From the NCBI RefSeq assembly GCF_050219315.1, contig NZ_CP116939.1, positions 682,001-746,000 on the forward strand: a DNA stretch of 64,000 bases, given 5' to 3'. Positions 8,231-17,382 of the stretch are shown one piece after another (position 1 is the first letter of the stretch; each line of letters opens with the position of its first letter). Source of the DNA: Megasphaera_A sueciensis. GTDB taxonomy: Bacteria; Bacillota; Negativicutes; Veillonellales; Megasphaeraceae. The notes beneath the pieces were generated by a model, which saw only the letters and a list, made by a program, of their open reading frames with translations, had not been told where the DNA came from and ran no database searches. Made by a program: the position numbers and the translations under genes.

Positions 8231-9475
8231 TTAATCCAGATTAAGATACGCACGTTGTTTATCCGTAAGACTATCTATCTGATAGCCCATAGATGATAAT
8301 TTTATATTAGCAATTTCCGTATCAATGGTATGAGGCAGTACATATACATGGTTTTCTAATTCCTGATAGTGTTCCATCAGATATTTTGCTGCCATAGCTT
8401 GTACAGCAAAAGATAAATCCATAATTTCAGCCGGATGGCCGTCTCCTGCTGCCAAATTAACCAGTCTACCTTCCGCAATTAAATTAATAATATGCCCATT
8501 CGGCAGCTTGTATCCTTCAATATTGTGTCGCGCTTCAAAATGAGCGACAGCCATCTGTTCTAACTCTTTTTTATTAATTTCAACGTCAAAATGTCCGGCA
8601 TTAGCCATAACAGTGCCATCTTTCATATTCTTCATATGTTCACCGCGGATAACATTTTCACATCCGGTCAAGGTTACAAAGATGTCACCTATTTTTGCAG
8701 CTTCTTCCATCGTCATCACTTCAAAACCATCGAATACGGCTTCAATTGCCTTGATAGGATTGACCTCTGTTACAATAACATGTGCTCCCAGACCTTTGGC
8801 CCGCATGGCACAGCCTCGTCCACACCAGCCATATCCGGCAATAACCACGCGTTTACCGACAACCGTAAGATTGGTCGTCCGCATAATCCCGTCCCATGTA
8901 GACTGTCCAGTGCCATATCTGTTATCAAAAAGATATTTACAATAGGAATCGTTGGCTGCAATCATAGGAAATTGTAAAGCTCCCCTTTTATCCAATCCGC
9001 GCAGTCTGTTTACTCCTGTTGTGGTTTCTTCGGTGCCGCCCATTATATTTTCCCGTGCATCCGCTCGTGTCGTATGCAATAAATGGACAAGATCCCCCCC
9101 ATCATCAATAATAATATCTGGATGATGATCCAATGCCTTATTTAGAAATGTGAAATATTCATCATTCGTTGCATTATACCATGAGTATACCGTTAATCCA
9201 TCATCTACCAGTGCTGCCGCTACGTCATCCTGCGTCGATAACGGATTGCTGCCGGTAACAACAACATGTGCTCCCGCACGATGTAAAACTTTAGCCAGAT
9301 ATGCGGTTTTAGCTTCCAAATGAACGCTTACTGCAATCGTTTTTCCTTTAAAGGTTTGTTTTTCCTTTAATATACTGCCGATTGCATTTAACGTGGGCAT
9401 ATAATGATCTACCCAGCTAATCTTTTCGTGCCCTTTAGAAGCAAGTGAAAAATCACGAATCATTGATTCCATCAT
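8231..9475 (-). CDS. ahcY: Adenosylhomocysteinase
   Basis: Splits S-adenosylhomocysteine reversibly into adenosine and homocysteine, using bound NAD. At 414 aa it is the short type seen in many anaerobes and archaea, lacking the roughly 40-aa insertion of eukaryotic and proteobacterial enzymes and the KPDHYRY tail. Visible motifs are DDGGDLVHLLH, NDSYCKYLFDNRYGTGQS and the Rossmann loop GYGWCGRGCAMRAKGLGA. ATG 9475 overlaps the TAA of mtnA by one base (TAATG), indicating coupled translation. Having both AhcY and a possible SAH deaminase in one operon is noteworthy. Confidence 0.95.
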   Translation of the reverse strand: MMESMIRDFSLASKGHEKISWVDHYMPTLNAIGSILKEKQTFKGKTIAVSVHLEAKTAYLAKVLHRAGAHVVVTGSNPLSTQDDVAAALVDDGLTVYSWYNATNDEYFTFLNKALDHHPDIIIDDGGDLVHLLHTTRADARENIMGGTEETTTGVNRLRGLDKRGALQFPMIAANDSYCKYLFDNRYGTGQSTWDGIMRTTNLTVVGKRVVIAGYGWCGRGCAMRAKGLGAHVIVTEVNPIKAIEAVFDGFEVMTMEEAAKIGDIFVTLTGCENVIRGEHMKNMKDGTVMANAGHFDVEINKKELEQMAVAHFEARHNIEGYKLPNGHIINLIAEGRLVNLAAGDGHPAEIMDLSFAVQAMAAKYLMEHYQELENHVYVLPHTIDTEIANIKLSSMGYQIDSLTDKQRAYLNLD

Positions 9476-10545
9476 TACAAGACCTCTTTCTGTTTAAAAA
9501 ATTTGAATATAGTATATGAATCGGGGTTTTGAAGTACACCAAACTCTGTAAATATAGCTTTAATATTTTCATGGGGTGTCACATCAAACGCAGGATTAAA
9601 AACCGATGCATTTTTTAAGGAAATTGCTACCTCTCCAATACATCGAACTTCATCAGGATTTCTTTCTTCAATAGGAATTTCCGCTCCTGTCTGCAGGGTT
9701 AAATCAAAAGTAGAAACAGGTGCAGCCACATAAAACGGAATGTGATGTGCTCTTGCCAATAAGGAAACACCGTATGTTCCTATTTTGTTTGCCGTATCTC
9801 CATTGCCTGTAATGCGATCCGCTCCGACAATGACAGCATCCACACCTTTTGTTTTCATAACCCAAGCAGCCATGTTATCGGTAATGAGTGTTACGGGAAT
9901 TCCATCACTCATTAATTCTGTTGCTGTAAGTCGAGCTCCCTGCAGTAAAGGACGTGTTTCATCTGCATATACCATGCGAATTCGATTTTTTTTATGTAAT
10001 GCCCGAATCACGCCTAATGCAGTTCCTACACCTGCCGTTGCCAATGCGCCGGCATTACAATGAGTTAAAATAGTAAGTGGTTTATTCGTATATTTCAATA
10101 ATTCGTCGGCCCCATAAGTGGATAGTGCTGTATTAATGGCTACATCTTCATGCTGCATGGCTATGGCTTGTTTTTCGAGAATCTTAGTTATTTCCCAAGC
10201 AGCTGCGGCTGTCATATGGTTAGCAGTCGTCATTACTTGAGTCAGTGCCCAATGCAAATTAACAGCTGTCGGTCTTGCTGCATCCATTTTTTTGCTGATA
10301 TGCTGCAACTCGGCAATATACTCAGACGTCGTGATGGTAGGATTGTTTTTTAAGACTTCATACGCAGCCAACACCATGCCATAGGCAGCAGCGACTCCAA
10401 TTGCCGGAGCTCCTCGTACAGCAAGGATCCGAATAGCATCCCGTACTTCGTTCCAATGGGTACAGGTAATATACATCACTTTAGCCGGCAGTTTTGTTTG
10501 ATCCAAAAGAATCAAGCGGCCATTCTTCCAACGCATTGTATCCAT
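9475..10545 (-). CDS. mtnA: S-methyl-5-thioribose-1-phosphate isomerase
   Basis: Isomerises methylthioribose-1-phosphate to methylthioribulose-1-phosphate (related enzymes use deoxyribose-1-phosphates). The 356-aa product shows the eIF2B-like fold with RGAPAIGVAAAYGMVLAA near the N terminus, the catalytic Cys in THCNAGALATAGVGTALGV and Asp in VIVGADRITGNGDTANKIGT. The start MDTMRWKNGRL at 10545 matches usual MtnA N termini and lies 2 bp after the mtnP stop; the frame is open further upstream but would overlap mtnP. Later methionine-salvage genes (mtnB, mtnC, mtnD) are not in the window. Confidence 0.95.
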   Translation of the reverse strand: MDTMRWKNGRLILLDQTKLPAKVMYITCTHWNEVRDAIRILAVRGAPAIGVAAAYGMVLAAYEVLKNNPTITTSEYIAELQHISKKMDAARPTAVNLHWALTQVMTTANHMTAAAAWEITKILEKQAIAMQHEDVAINTALSTYGADELLKYTNKPLTILTHCNAGALATAGVGTALGVIRALHKKNRIRMVYADETRPLLQGARLTATELMSDGIPVTLITDNMAAWVMKTKGVDAVIVGADRITGNGDTANKIGTYGVSLLARAHHIPFYVAAPVSTFDLTLQTGAEIPIEERNPDEVRCIGEVAISLKNASVFNPAFDVTPHENIKAIFTEFGVLQNPDSYTIFKFFKQKEVL

Positions 10546-10547
10546 AA

Positions 10548-11342
10548 TTATATCGTAAATCCTCCATAATCTTTTAACGTATGGCGGCATTCACAAGATT
10601 CATCATCTACATACATTTCAATTGATTTTAAAATCAATTTTTTCAATCGTTCCGAATTTTTTGCCATACATTCCACTACTTCGGAATGCGTCAATGGAGT
10701 CGGTGAAATTCCGGCGGCAAAATTGGTAATCATAGAAATGGTAGAATAACACATTTCAGCTTCCCGCGCTAAGCAAACTTCAGGAACATTTGTCATACCG
10801 ACAAGATCTCCCCCTAATTTTTCAAACATTTTAATTTCAGCTGGTGTTTCAAAACGAGGACCTTCTGTACATACATAGGTTCCTTGGGGATGTACGGTAT
10901 ACCCCAGCTCCGCCCCAGCTTCAACAATAGTCTGCCGTAAATGCGGACAATATGGACTTGTCATATCTACATGGACAACTCCATTCTTACCACCATCAAA
11001 AAAAGTAGTATGACGCATTTTTGTAAAATCAAGAAACTGATCTTGAAGTACAAAATCATCCGGTTTATACGATTGGTTCAGCGATCCTACTGCTGTCGTA
11101 GCAATAATCGTTGTTACTCCTAGTTGTTTTAATCCAAGGATATTGGCCCGGTAATTAATAAGATGCGGTGGAATTTGGTGATTTTTCCCGTGCCGCGGCA
11201 AAAAAACAATATCTTTTCCTTTATAAGTCCCCTTCATATATTTAATTGTGCCATAGAAATTATCCATGGTATCTTCTTTCACCTGATTCAGCATCGTAGC
11301 ATCACATACACCGGTACCGCCAATAATAGCAATACGTCCCAT
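10548..11342 (-). CDS. mtnP: S-methyl-5'-thioadenosine phosphorylase
   Basis: Phosphorolyses methylthioadenosine to adenine and methylthioribose-1-phosphate, the substrate of the next gene's product. The 264-aa protein is of the trimeric PNP/MTAP family: IAIIGGTGVCD phosphate loop, FLPRHGKNHQIPPHLINYRAN, TEGPRFETPAEIKM and VGMTNVPEVCLAREAEMCYS. ATG 11342 lies 9 nt after AAGGAG; the longer open frame upstream overlaps hslO and has no ribosome site. It could also act on inosine or deoxyadenosine, but the operon context favours methylthioadenosine. Confidence 0.95.
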   Translation of the reverse strand: MGRIAIIGGTGVCDATMLNQVKEDTMDNFYGTIKYMKGTYKGKDIVFLPRHGKNHQIPPHLINYRANILGLKQLGVTTIIATTAVGSLNQSYKPDDFVLQDQFLDFTKMRHTTFFDGGKNGVVHVDMTSPYCPHLRQTIVEAGAELGYTVHPQGTYVCTEGPRFETPAEIKMFEKLGGDLVGMTNVPEVCLAREAEMCYSTISMITNFAAGISPTPLTHSEVVECMAKNSERLKKLILKSIEMYVDDESCECRHTLKDYGGFTI

Positions 11343-11359
11343 AGCAGTCATCTCCTTTT

Positions 11360-12229
11360 TTAGCAATGATATAAATGTTGCAATTCCTTTTGACTGATCA
11401 CATATTTTTTCCCACAATAGTGGCATGTCATCTCCACCTGCGGGTCCTTTAATAATTCCTGCTTATCTGCATCGCTTAAAGATAGAAGGACATTTTCAAT
11501 CCGCTGCTGTGAACAAGTACATTGCCAATGCAGATTTTGTCTGTACAGTTCCTTATAATGCAATCCATGCAAAATACACTCAATCAATCCTTCACCGCAT
11601 ATATGATTTGATAAATACGTTGTAATAGCGCCTATACCTGATATATTTGCTTCGACCTGCGCCAGATTTTCATCAGCAGCACCTGGCAGCGCTTGGACTA
11701 AAAAACCTCCAGAAGCAGCAATAGAATAATCTCTCTCTACTAATACGCCCAAACTGATTGTTGAAGGGACTTGTTCGGAAGTATATAAATAGTAAGCTAA
11801 ATCTTCGGCAATTTCTCCTGTAACGAGATTTGATTGACTGGTATACGTTGTTTTTTCGGGTGTGAAGCGAGTTACCATAACCTTTCCTTGCCCCACAGCC
11901 TTTCCTACATCCAGCTTGCCATTTTCTTTCAAAGGAATATCGACAATTGGATTATCAACATAACCACGAACTTTATTGGTATCAAAAGCATCCGCATAAA
12001 TAGCTCCTAAAGGTCCATCTCCTTTAATACAAATCGAAACGCCTTCATGATTTTTATAATCACCCGCTAAGAGCAACGCACCTGTCATAGTTCTTCCTAA
12101 CGCCGCAGCGGCTACGGGGGATAATCCATGGCGCTTACGAGCGGTTTCAGCAATATTCTTTGTTAACGCAATAGAAACACGAATACGTTCTTCTGTTGTG
12201 TAATGTATAATCTTATCCGTATATAACAT
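11360..12229 (-). CDS. hslO: Hsp33 redox-regulated chaperonin
   Basis: Holdase chaperone activated by oxidation in the cytoplasm. The 289-aa protein ends with the zinc-binding redox switch WQCTCSQQ ... MTCHYCGKKY (CxC about 30 residues before CxxC), all four cysteines present. It is first in the operon with mtnP, mtnA, ahcY and mtaD, with only 17 bp to mtnP. A link to sulfur-nucleoside recycling is not known from the family, so the neighbourhood may be simple cotranscription. Confidence 0.95.
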   Translation of the reverse strand: MLYTDKIIHYTTEERIRVSIALTKNIAETARKRHGLSPVAAAALGRTMTGALLLAGDYKNHEGVSICIKGDGPLGAIYADAFDTNKVRGYVDNPIVDIPLKENGKLDVGKAVGQGKVMVTRFTPEKTTYTSQSNLVTGEIAEDLAYYLYTSEQVPSTISLGVLVERDYSIAASGGFLVQALPGAADENLAQVEANISGIGAITTYLSNHICGEGLIECILHGLHYKELYRQNLHWQCTCSQQRIENVLLSLSDADKQELLKDPQVEMTCHYCGKKYVISQKELQHLYHC

Positions 12230-12377
12230 AATAAATAAATCGTCCCTTCTTCAGTACTGATATTACATATTATACATCAAAACGGACGCAATTTATATAT
12301 GCCGGCAGGAAAAGCGTACTAATTTGGTGAATATATAGTATGAATGATTAAAATAAATTATTTAGGATGTGATATGC

Positions 12378-12809
12378 ATGGCAAAAAAGAACAATAAAAC
12401 AAAGGATATCACTATAATACCTCCATCCGATTCGGAAAGTTATGAAGAAAACGATCCTGAAACGCCTTATTTAGCATCAGATATGTATAAACGAATCGTC
12501 TCCTTGATTAACCATTTTGAATCAGATCTTCCTGATACTATGCAAGCTGGCGGTCGGTTAGTATCTTCAGGAAATATCACGTTCAGTATACAAGACGTTG
12601 GGTACTGGGACCCTAATATGATTGTTTTTTATGGAGAACTTTCAGATAATTCTAAAGTTGAACTGGTACAGCACTTATCACAACTCAATCTGCTGTTGGT
12701 TGCAGTTCCTCGAAATGATGATATTTCTGCTCCACGACGTATTATCGGTTTCAACACAAAAGATATTCCTGATGTGGAATCATATAAAGAGGAAGAACAG
12801 GAACAATAA
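12378..12809 (+). CDS. DUF6173-like protein
   Basis: A 143-aa soluble acidic protein with an N-terminal low-complexity lead (about 30 residues) and a C-terminal globular part containing NITFSIQDVGYWDPNMIVFY and VELVQHLSQLNLLLVAVPR. I recall this layout (GYxxPxxIxFxG, then VELVQHxSQLNxLL, then PARRIGF) from the DUF6173 family; function is not known. ATG 12378 is preceded by AGGA. It is transcribed alone, convergent with the lactate permease gene, and shares a terminator with it. Confidence 0.75.
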   Translation: MAKKNNKTKDITIIPPSDSESYEENDPETPYLASDMYKRIVSLINHFESDLPDTMQAGGRLVSSGNITFSIQDVGYWDPNMIVFYGELSDNSKVELVQHLSQLNLLLVAVPRNDDISAPRRIIGFNTKDIPDVESYKEEEQEQ

Positions 12810-12813
12810 AAGC

Positions 12814-12848
12814 AAAAATGAACTCGATGGTATATCGAGTTCATTTTT
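12814..12848. terminator. Bidirectional terminator
   Basis: AAATGAACTCGAT (12816-12828) pairs perfectly with ATCGAGTTCATTT (12834-12846) around a 5-nt loop, with T and A tails on the two sides. It lies between two convergent genes. Confidence 0.9.
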
Positions 12849-12872
12849 TATACTATTCTTTATATAGACGAA

Positions 12873-14399
12873 TTAAAGAAACGCTTGACCAAAAAAGCAC
12901 CATGCACCTGCAATCACCAGATACAGAACAAAATATCCAAAAATTCCCTTCATAATAACACTTTCTTTACCTTGAACAACCGTGCCAACAGCACCGATAG
13001 ATAAGGCAATACTTTGAGGAGAAAGCATCTTGCCGATACCTGCACCGGCAGAGTTTGCAGCAGCAAGCCAAGCAGGACTAGACCCTGGAATGCCCGCAGC
13101 AGCAGCCGTTTGCAATGGCCCAAAGAGAACATTTGTGTTTGTCGCAGAGCCAGTAATAAATGCACCAAGAGCACCCACAACAGGTGCAAAAGCAGGATAT
13201 CCCGTACCTGTAGCATATACAAGGGCTTTTGCAATATCCGCCGTCATACCACTGTATGTCATCAGTTTTGCGGTTACAACAACAGCTATGATCGTAATAT
13301 AGGTAAAGCGAAGTCCTTTCAGCGTTGAGCCAAATACGTTAAACAATTCACTCCATGATGCACCTTGTACTTTGCCACCAATAAATGCAGCCAAGAAAAT
13401 CATGATGCCAGGAGTTGCAATCCAAACAAACGTATACGGTTTAGCCCCTGCTCCGATATAAATTGGGACAGCTGTTTGAATAGCTGCCAGCGGAGTATTG
13501 ATAAATGGAACCAATTTAGATGTAATAAGTAAAAATACAAAAATCAAAATAAATGGCATGGCAGCTTTAACCCCTGTATTGAAGTCAACAGGTTCGACTT
13601 TGGTATCCATTGCATATTCAGGATTGTCATTTTTAAATATTTTAGCACAAATAACAATGGCACCCATAATGATAATAGATGGAGCAATAACAGCTAATTC
13701 AGGTCCGATAGCAATACAAATCAAATATTCCGGAATAAGAAGTGCCAGTCCAGAAATTAAAGTGACCCCAAAAACGCCTTTTAAAGCTTTTGGACCCCCG
13801 GCAATAACCATCACTACCAAGAACGGACACGTAATATCTAAAACAGCATTCATCATTGCCGTATAAATTCCTAACTGGGATAAATCCAATCCAGTAAGAG
13901 AAGCCATCGTAGTAGTAGGAATAGCGATAGATCCGAATGGTGTTGGCACTGTATTGGCAATAAGGCAGGCCAGTATAGATTTAATCGGATCAAATCCCAA
14001 AGCAAACATCATGCTGGCAGGAATCGCAACAGCGGTACCAAATCCAGCCATTCCTTCCATAAATGCACCGAATCCCCAAGCAAGCAGTAAAGCAATGATA
14101 CGGCGGTCATTACTTACACTAGTAAGCATTTGCTTGATGATATCCATAGCCTTCGTATATAATACCAAATTATACGTAAAAATAGCCGCTGTAATAACTA
14201 ATAGGATAGGCCAAATTGCCAGTGCCACACCTTCCAATGCAGCAGATCCCATAACAATAGTACCTTGTCCATACGCTGCAATAGCGACAATAAACGAAAT
14301 AATTACGGCAATCGTACAAGCCTTCCATGCAGGAACTTTCAAAATTGCCAGGCCTATAACCAGCCATAAAATTGGCAATAATGCTAAAATAACCATCAT
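12873..14399 (-). CDS. lctP: L-lactate permease
   Basis: Inner-membrane lactate:proton symporter of the LctP family, 508 aa with about 12-14 hydrophobic segments. Family hallmarks include GFGAFMEGMAGFGTAVAIPA, NTVPTPFGSIAIPTTTMASL and ATNTNVLFGPLQTAAA near the C terminus. ATG 14399 follows GAAAGGGTG at normal distance. The gene is transcribed alone from a 600-bp upstream region that contains a long hairpin. With the GlcD-type oxidase at 35.8 kb it suggests lactate is taken up as a carbon and electron source, as in lactate-fermenting Negativicutes. Confidence 0.95.
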   Translation of the reverse strand: MMVILALLPILWLVIGLAILKVPAWKACTIAVIISFIVAIAAYGQGTIVMGSAALEGVALAIWPILLVITAAIFTYNLVLYTKAMDIIKQMLTSVSNDRRIIALLLAWGFGAFMEGMAGFGTAVAIPASMMFALGFDPIKSILACLIANTVPTPFGSIAIPTTTMASLTGLDLSQLGIYTAMMNAVLDITCPFLVVMVIAGGPKALKGVFGVTLISGLALLIPEYLICIAIGPELAVIAPSIIIMGAIVICAKIFKNDNPEYAMDTKVEPVDFNTGVKAAMPFILIFVFLLITSKLVPFINTPLAAIQTAVPIYIGAGAKPYTFVWIATPGIMIFLAAFIGGKVQGASWSELFNVFGSTLKGLRFTYITIIAVVVTAKLMTYSGMTADIAKALVYATGTGYPAFAPVVGALGAFITGSATNTNVLFGPLQTAAAAGIPGSSPAWLAAANSAGAGIGKMLSPQSIALSIGAVGTVVQGKESVIMKGIFGYFVLYLVIAGAWCFFGQAFL

Positions 14400-15033
14400 C
14401 CTTAAACACACCCTTTCATACGAACTTAAAACAAAAAACTCCACCTTTTAGTTATTTCATTTCGGCCATATAGGGTAAAGCGTGTATGTCTCTTATCATT
14501 TCCAAATACTTATTTTTGTTATAAAAAACACGCTACACTATATCTTGACCCTAAGCCTATCACCTGCCTTATAAAAATAAATTATTTACTACATAATACA
14601 CCATCGGCATAGCGTTACATTGCGCCGCCCGATGTAAAGGGATGTAAGCCATGCCGTGTTTATTATCATACGTATTACATAAACTAATAATTTAATTTCA
14701 TTATAGGCAAAACGTCATTAGTAATCAAGAGCGTTTTTGTTTTTCTTAATAACTTTTACTTATTTTGTTTATAATAGGCTATTACGAGAGAGGGACAAAC
14801 AGATATCTCATTTTGCATATTAATCGTTGTTTAGTGTACAGTTACGCTTCCTTCAGGGATTATGAAATAATGAAACATTCTATACAATGCTTCATCCTAT
14901 ACAATTATTGCAACAGTAATAAGAAATGATTCTAATTTCGCAACTTTAAAACTTTAAATTTTATTTATTACTTTATTTATTATATGGGAACAGGGACCGG
15001 AAATTTTCCCAGTCCCTGTTCATCCAACAAACA
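14400..15033. other. Long non-coding region upstream of lctP and downstream of ribH
   Basis: No credible gene was found. It holds the long hairpin at 14605-14656 and otherwise AT-rich sequence. Regulatory sites for lctP are likely here, but I cannot name a promoter with confidence. Confidence 0.6.
14605..14656 (-). promoter_or_regulatory. Long imperfect hairpin in the lctP upstream region
   Basis: Read on the minus strand, CGGCATGGCTTACAT pairs with ATGTAACGCTATGCCG with one bulged C and one G-U pair, enclosing a 21-nt GC-rich apex that can form an extra CCC/GGG stem. No T-run follows, so it is not a simple terminator. It lies about 205 bp upstream of the lctP start. Confidence 0.5.
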
Positions 15034-15504
15034 TTATTTTTTTAATTCTTTTATAAGATTGACCATTTCAATAGCACTGACAGCCACGTCAAAGCCTTTA
15101 TTTCCAGCTTTAGTGCCCGCACGTTCGACAGCTTGTTCAATATTTTCGGTTGTAAGGATGCCAAACATAACCGGAACACCTGTTTTCAATGAAACTTGAG
15201 CAATTCCTTTGGCAGCTTCTCCGCAAACCAAATCATAATGACTGGTAGCTCCGCGAATAACAGCACCAAGACAAATAACTGCATCAAATTTTTTCGATTC
15301 TGCCATTTTCTGTGCAATCAGTGGAATTTCAAAAGCTCCGGGTACCCATGCGGTTGTAACATTTTCTTTATCTACGCCATGGCGGGACAGTGCATCATAC
15401 GCACCGCCTAAAAGCTTGCTTGTTATAAATTCGTTGAAACGAGCAGCAACAATACCAAATTTTAAACCAGAACCTAATAAATTTCCTTCTTTTAACATTT
15501 CCAT
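15034..15504 (-). CDS. ribH: 6,7-dimethyl-8-ribityllumazine synthase
   Basis: Condenses the aminoribitylamino-uracil with dihydroxybutanone phosphate, the penultimate step of riboflavin synthesis; subunits form a 60-mer or pentamer shell. The 156-aa protein shows FGIVAARFNEFIT, VPGAFEIPLIAQKM, CLGAVIRGATSHYD and PVMFGILTTENIEQA, all conserved. ATG 15504 follows GAGGAGAG; an upstream in-frame start lacks spacing. It is the last gene of ribD-ribE-ribH under the FMN riboswitch. Confidence 0.97.
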   Translation of the reverse strand: MEMLKEGNLLGSGLKFGIVAARFNEFITSKLLGGAYDALSRHGVDKENVTTAWVPGAFEIPLIAQKMAESKKFDAVICLGAVIRGATSHYDLVCGEAAKGIAQVSLKTGVPVMFGILTTENIEQAVERAGTKAGNKGFDVAVSAIEMVNLIKELKK

Positions 15505-15530
15505 TATAGCACTCTCCTCTAATAAATAAA

Positions 15531-16175
15531 TCAAAAACCATTTTCCAATAAATGCTGCAGTGTTAATTTTTTTGCGCTCGAAGATGTATAATCTGCAGTA
15601 AAGTTATAAACGTATTTACCAATCATATCTGTTTCCAGGTTAACAACAGCCCCCACACGTTTCGTAAGTAATATTGTGTTTTCCATCGTATGGGGAATAA
15701 CAGAAACGGTAAAGTATTCTGAATGAACAGATGCTACAGTTAAACTGATACCGTCTATGGCAATGGAACCTTTCTCAACAATAAAAGGTGCCATATCTTC
15801 AGGAATCGCAACAGCAATAATACGAGCAATCCCATCAACAGTAATACGGTTAATATGGCCTATTCCATCGATATGACCGCTCACAATATGCCCGCCCAAC
15901 CGGCTGCCAACTTGGAGTGCACGTTCTAAATTCACTTGTGAACCGCTCTTGCTGTCCCGCAAAGACGAGCGCATCATAGTTTCATGCATAACGTCTGCCG
16001 TAAATCCGTTGTTGGTCAGCATAGTAACGGTTAAACAAACTCCATTGACTGCTATACTGTCCCCTATTCGCGTATCTTCAAGCACTTTTTTGGCTTGGAT
16101 GGTTAAACGAATGGAGTCGGCTCTGCGATCCAAAGAGCCGATAGTTCCGATTTCCTCAATGATGCCAGTGAACAT
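15531..16175 (-). CDS. ribE: Riboflavin synthase, alpha subunit
   Basis: Dismutates two lumazine molecules to riboflavin. The 214-aa protein is two lumazine-binding barrels in tandem: MFTGIIEEIG with SIAVNGVCLTV, and SGHIDGIGHI with SIAIDGISLTV. ATG 16175 follows AAGGAAGGGG and lies inside the 3' end of ribD (20-bp overlap), so translation is coupled. Called ribC or ribE in different species. Confidence 0.97.
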   Translation of the reverse strand: MFTGIIEEIGTIGSLDRRADSIRLTIQAKKVLEDTRIGDSIAVNGVCLTVTMLTNNGFTADVMHETMMRSSLRDSKSGSQVNLERALQVGSRLGGHIVSGHIDGIGHINRITVDGIARIIAVAIPEDMAPFIVEKGSIAIDGISLTVASVHSEYFTVSVIPHTMENTILLTKRVGAVVNLETDMIGKYVYNFTADYTSSSAKKLTLQHLLENGF

Positions 16176-17301
16176 AGGTCCCCTTCCTTTCTGCATTATA
16201 AGCTTCAATCAGTATATTATTTTCTTTTACCTGTACCGATTCGAACACCAAAGGTATGCATTGATCAAGAGAAGCAACACCGATACCGGCTACAGCCGGC
16301 AGAGACTGCATCCCCCCTAACACCTTATTTCCAATAAATGCATAAATTTTATCAATTAGATGGGCATCAAAAAAACTTCCTTGTACAGCGGCGCCTCCTT
16401 CGATCAGGATGCTATGTATTCCGTTTTCACCCAAACTGTCCATCGCTGCCGATAAATCAACTTGTCTTTCTTTATTCATGGGTACTTCAAGTACAGTAAC
16501 TCCTGCGTTCTCCAAAGAAATACGTTTTGCAGGCAAACAAACTTCTGTCGTTACAACAATTGTTGAAGTCGTCCGGTCAGTAACGACGCGAGATTGCAAG
16601 GGTATACGTCCATGGGAATCAAGAATAATTCGGGTAGGTTGGTGAGGCGTTTCCTGCGCTTCCCGATCAATACGGCATGTCAGCATAGGATTATCGGCTA
16701 AAATCGTCCCAATACCAACCAAAATGCCGTCATGCACAGAACGGAGATAATGTCCGTAGCTGCGTGCCCAATGATTTGTAATCCATTGAGAATTTCCCGT
16801 ACGTGTAGCAATTTTCCCATCCAGGCTTTCCGCTAATTTAGCTGCAATAAATGGTTTTTCTACAAGCATCCACTTGATAAATGCTTCATTAAGCTTAACT
16901 GCTTCTTTAGATAAAAGGCCGACTTCCACTTGTATTCCCGCAGTACGCAGGATAGCCGCTCCCTTGCCGGCTACCAGCGGATTAGGATCCAACATAGCAA
17001 TTACAACTTTGGCTACGCCTTTTTCTACTAATGTTTTAGCGCACGGCGGGGTACGTCCATAGTGTGCACATGGTTCAAGTGTAACATATACGGTACTTCC
17101 CTTGGCTTCTTCTCCTGCTTCTTTCAAAGCCCACACTTCGGCGTGAGGAGTCCCTGCTTTATGATGGTATCCCGTGCCGACTATATGCCCGTTGTTAACG
17201 ATAACACAACCAACGGCCGGGTTGGGTGATGTATATCCGGCTGCCAGTTTTGCCAGAGAAAGAGCTTTTTGCATATATTCTATGGGTTCCAATAGATTCA
17301 T
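16156..17301 (-). CDS. ribD: Bifunctional riboflavin deaminase/reductase
   Basis: Performs the deamination and side-chain reduction steps of riboflavin synthesis. The 381-aa protein has the N-terminal zinc deaminase (HAEVWAL, PCAHYGRTPPCAKTLVEKG) to about residue 150 and the C-terminal reductase (SLDGKIATRTGNSQWITN, ILIEGGAAVQGSFF). It is first in the rib operon, 20-50 bp behind the hairpin of the FMN riboswitch expression platform. The usual ribBA gene is absent from the operon. Confidence 0.97.
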   Translation of the reverse strand: MNLLEPIEYMQKALSLAKLAAGYTSPNPAVGCVIVNNGHIVGTGYHHKAGTPHAEVWALKEAGEEAKGSTVYVTLEPCAHYGRTPPCAKTLVEKGVAKVVIAMLDPNPLVAGKGAAILRTAGIQVEVGLLSKEAVKLNEAFIKWMLVEKPFIAAKLAESLDGKIATRTGNSQWITNHWARSYGHYLRSVHDGILVGIGTILADNPMLTCRIDREAQETPHQPTRIILDSHGRIPLQSRVVTDRTTSTIVVTTEVCLPAKRISLENAGVTVLEVPMNKERQVDLSAAMDSLGENGIHSILIEGGAAVQGSFFDAHLIDKIYAFIGNKVLGGMQSLPAVAGIGVASLDQCIPLVFESVQVKENNILIEAYNAERKGTYVHWHH

Positions 17302-17322
17302 TCCTTTCCATTTATAAATAGC

Positions 17323-17356
17323 AAAAGGCTATCGGTAAAAACACCAATAGCCTTTT
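17323..17356 (-). terminator. Expression-platform hairpin of the FMN riboswitch
   Basis: AAAAGGCTATTGGT and ACCGATAGCCTTTT (minus strand) form a 14-bp stem with one G-U pair, between the aptamer and ribD, followed by an imperfect T-rich tail. It probably acts as the conditional terminator. Confidence 0.7.
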
Positions 17357-17382
17357 CAGCGCAACAAAAAAAGATATCTGCT

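Noticed and set aside
13954..14451. 165-aa plus-strand frame opposite lactate permease
   Set aside because: Antisense shadow of the membrane-protein codons of lctP; the reading matches no family and has no ribosome site.
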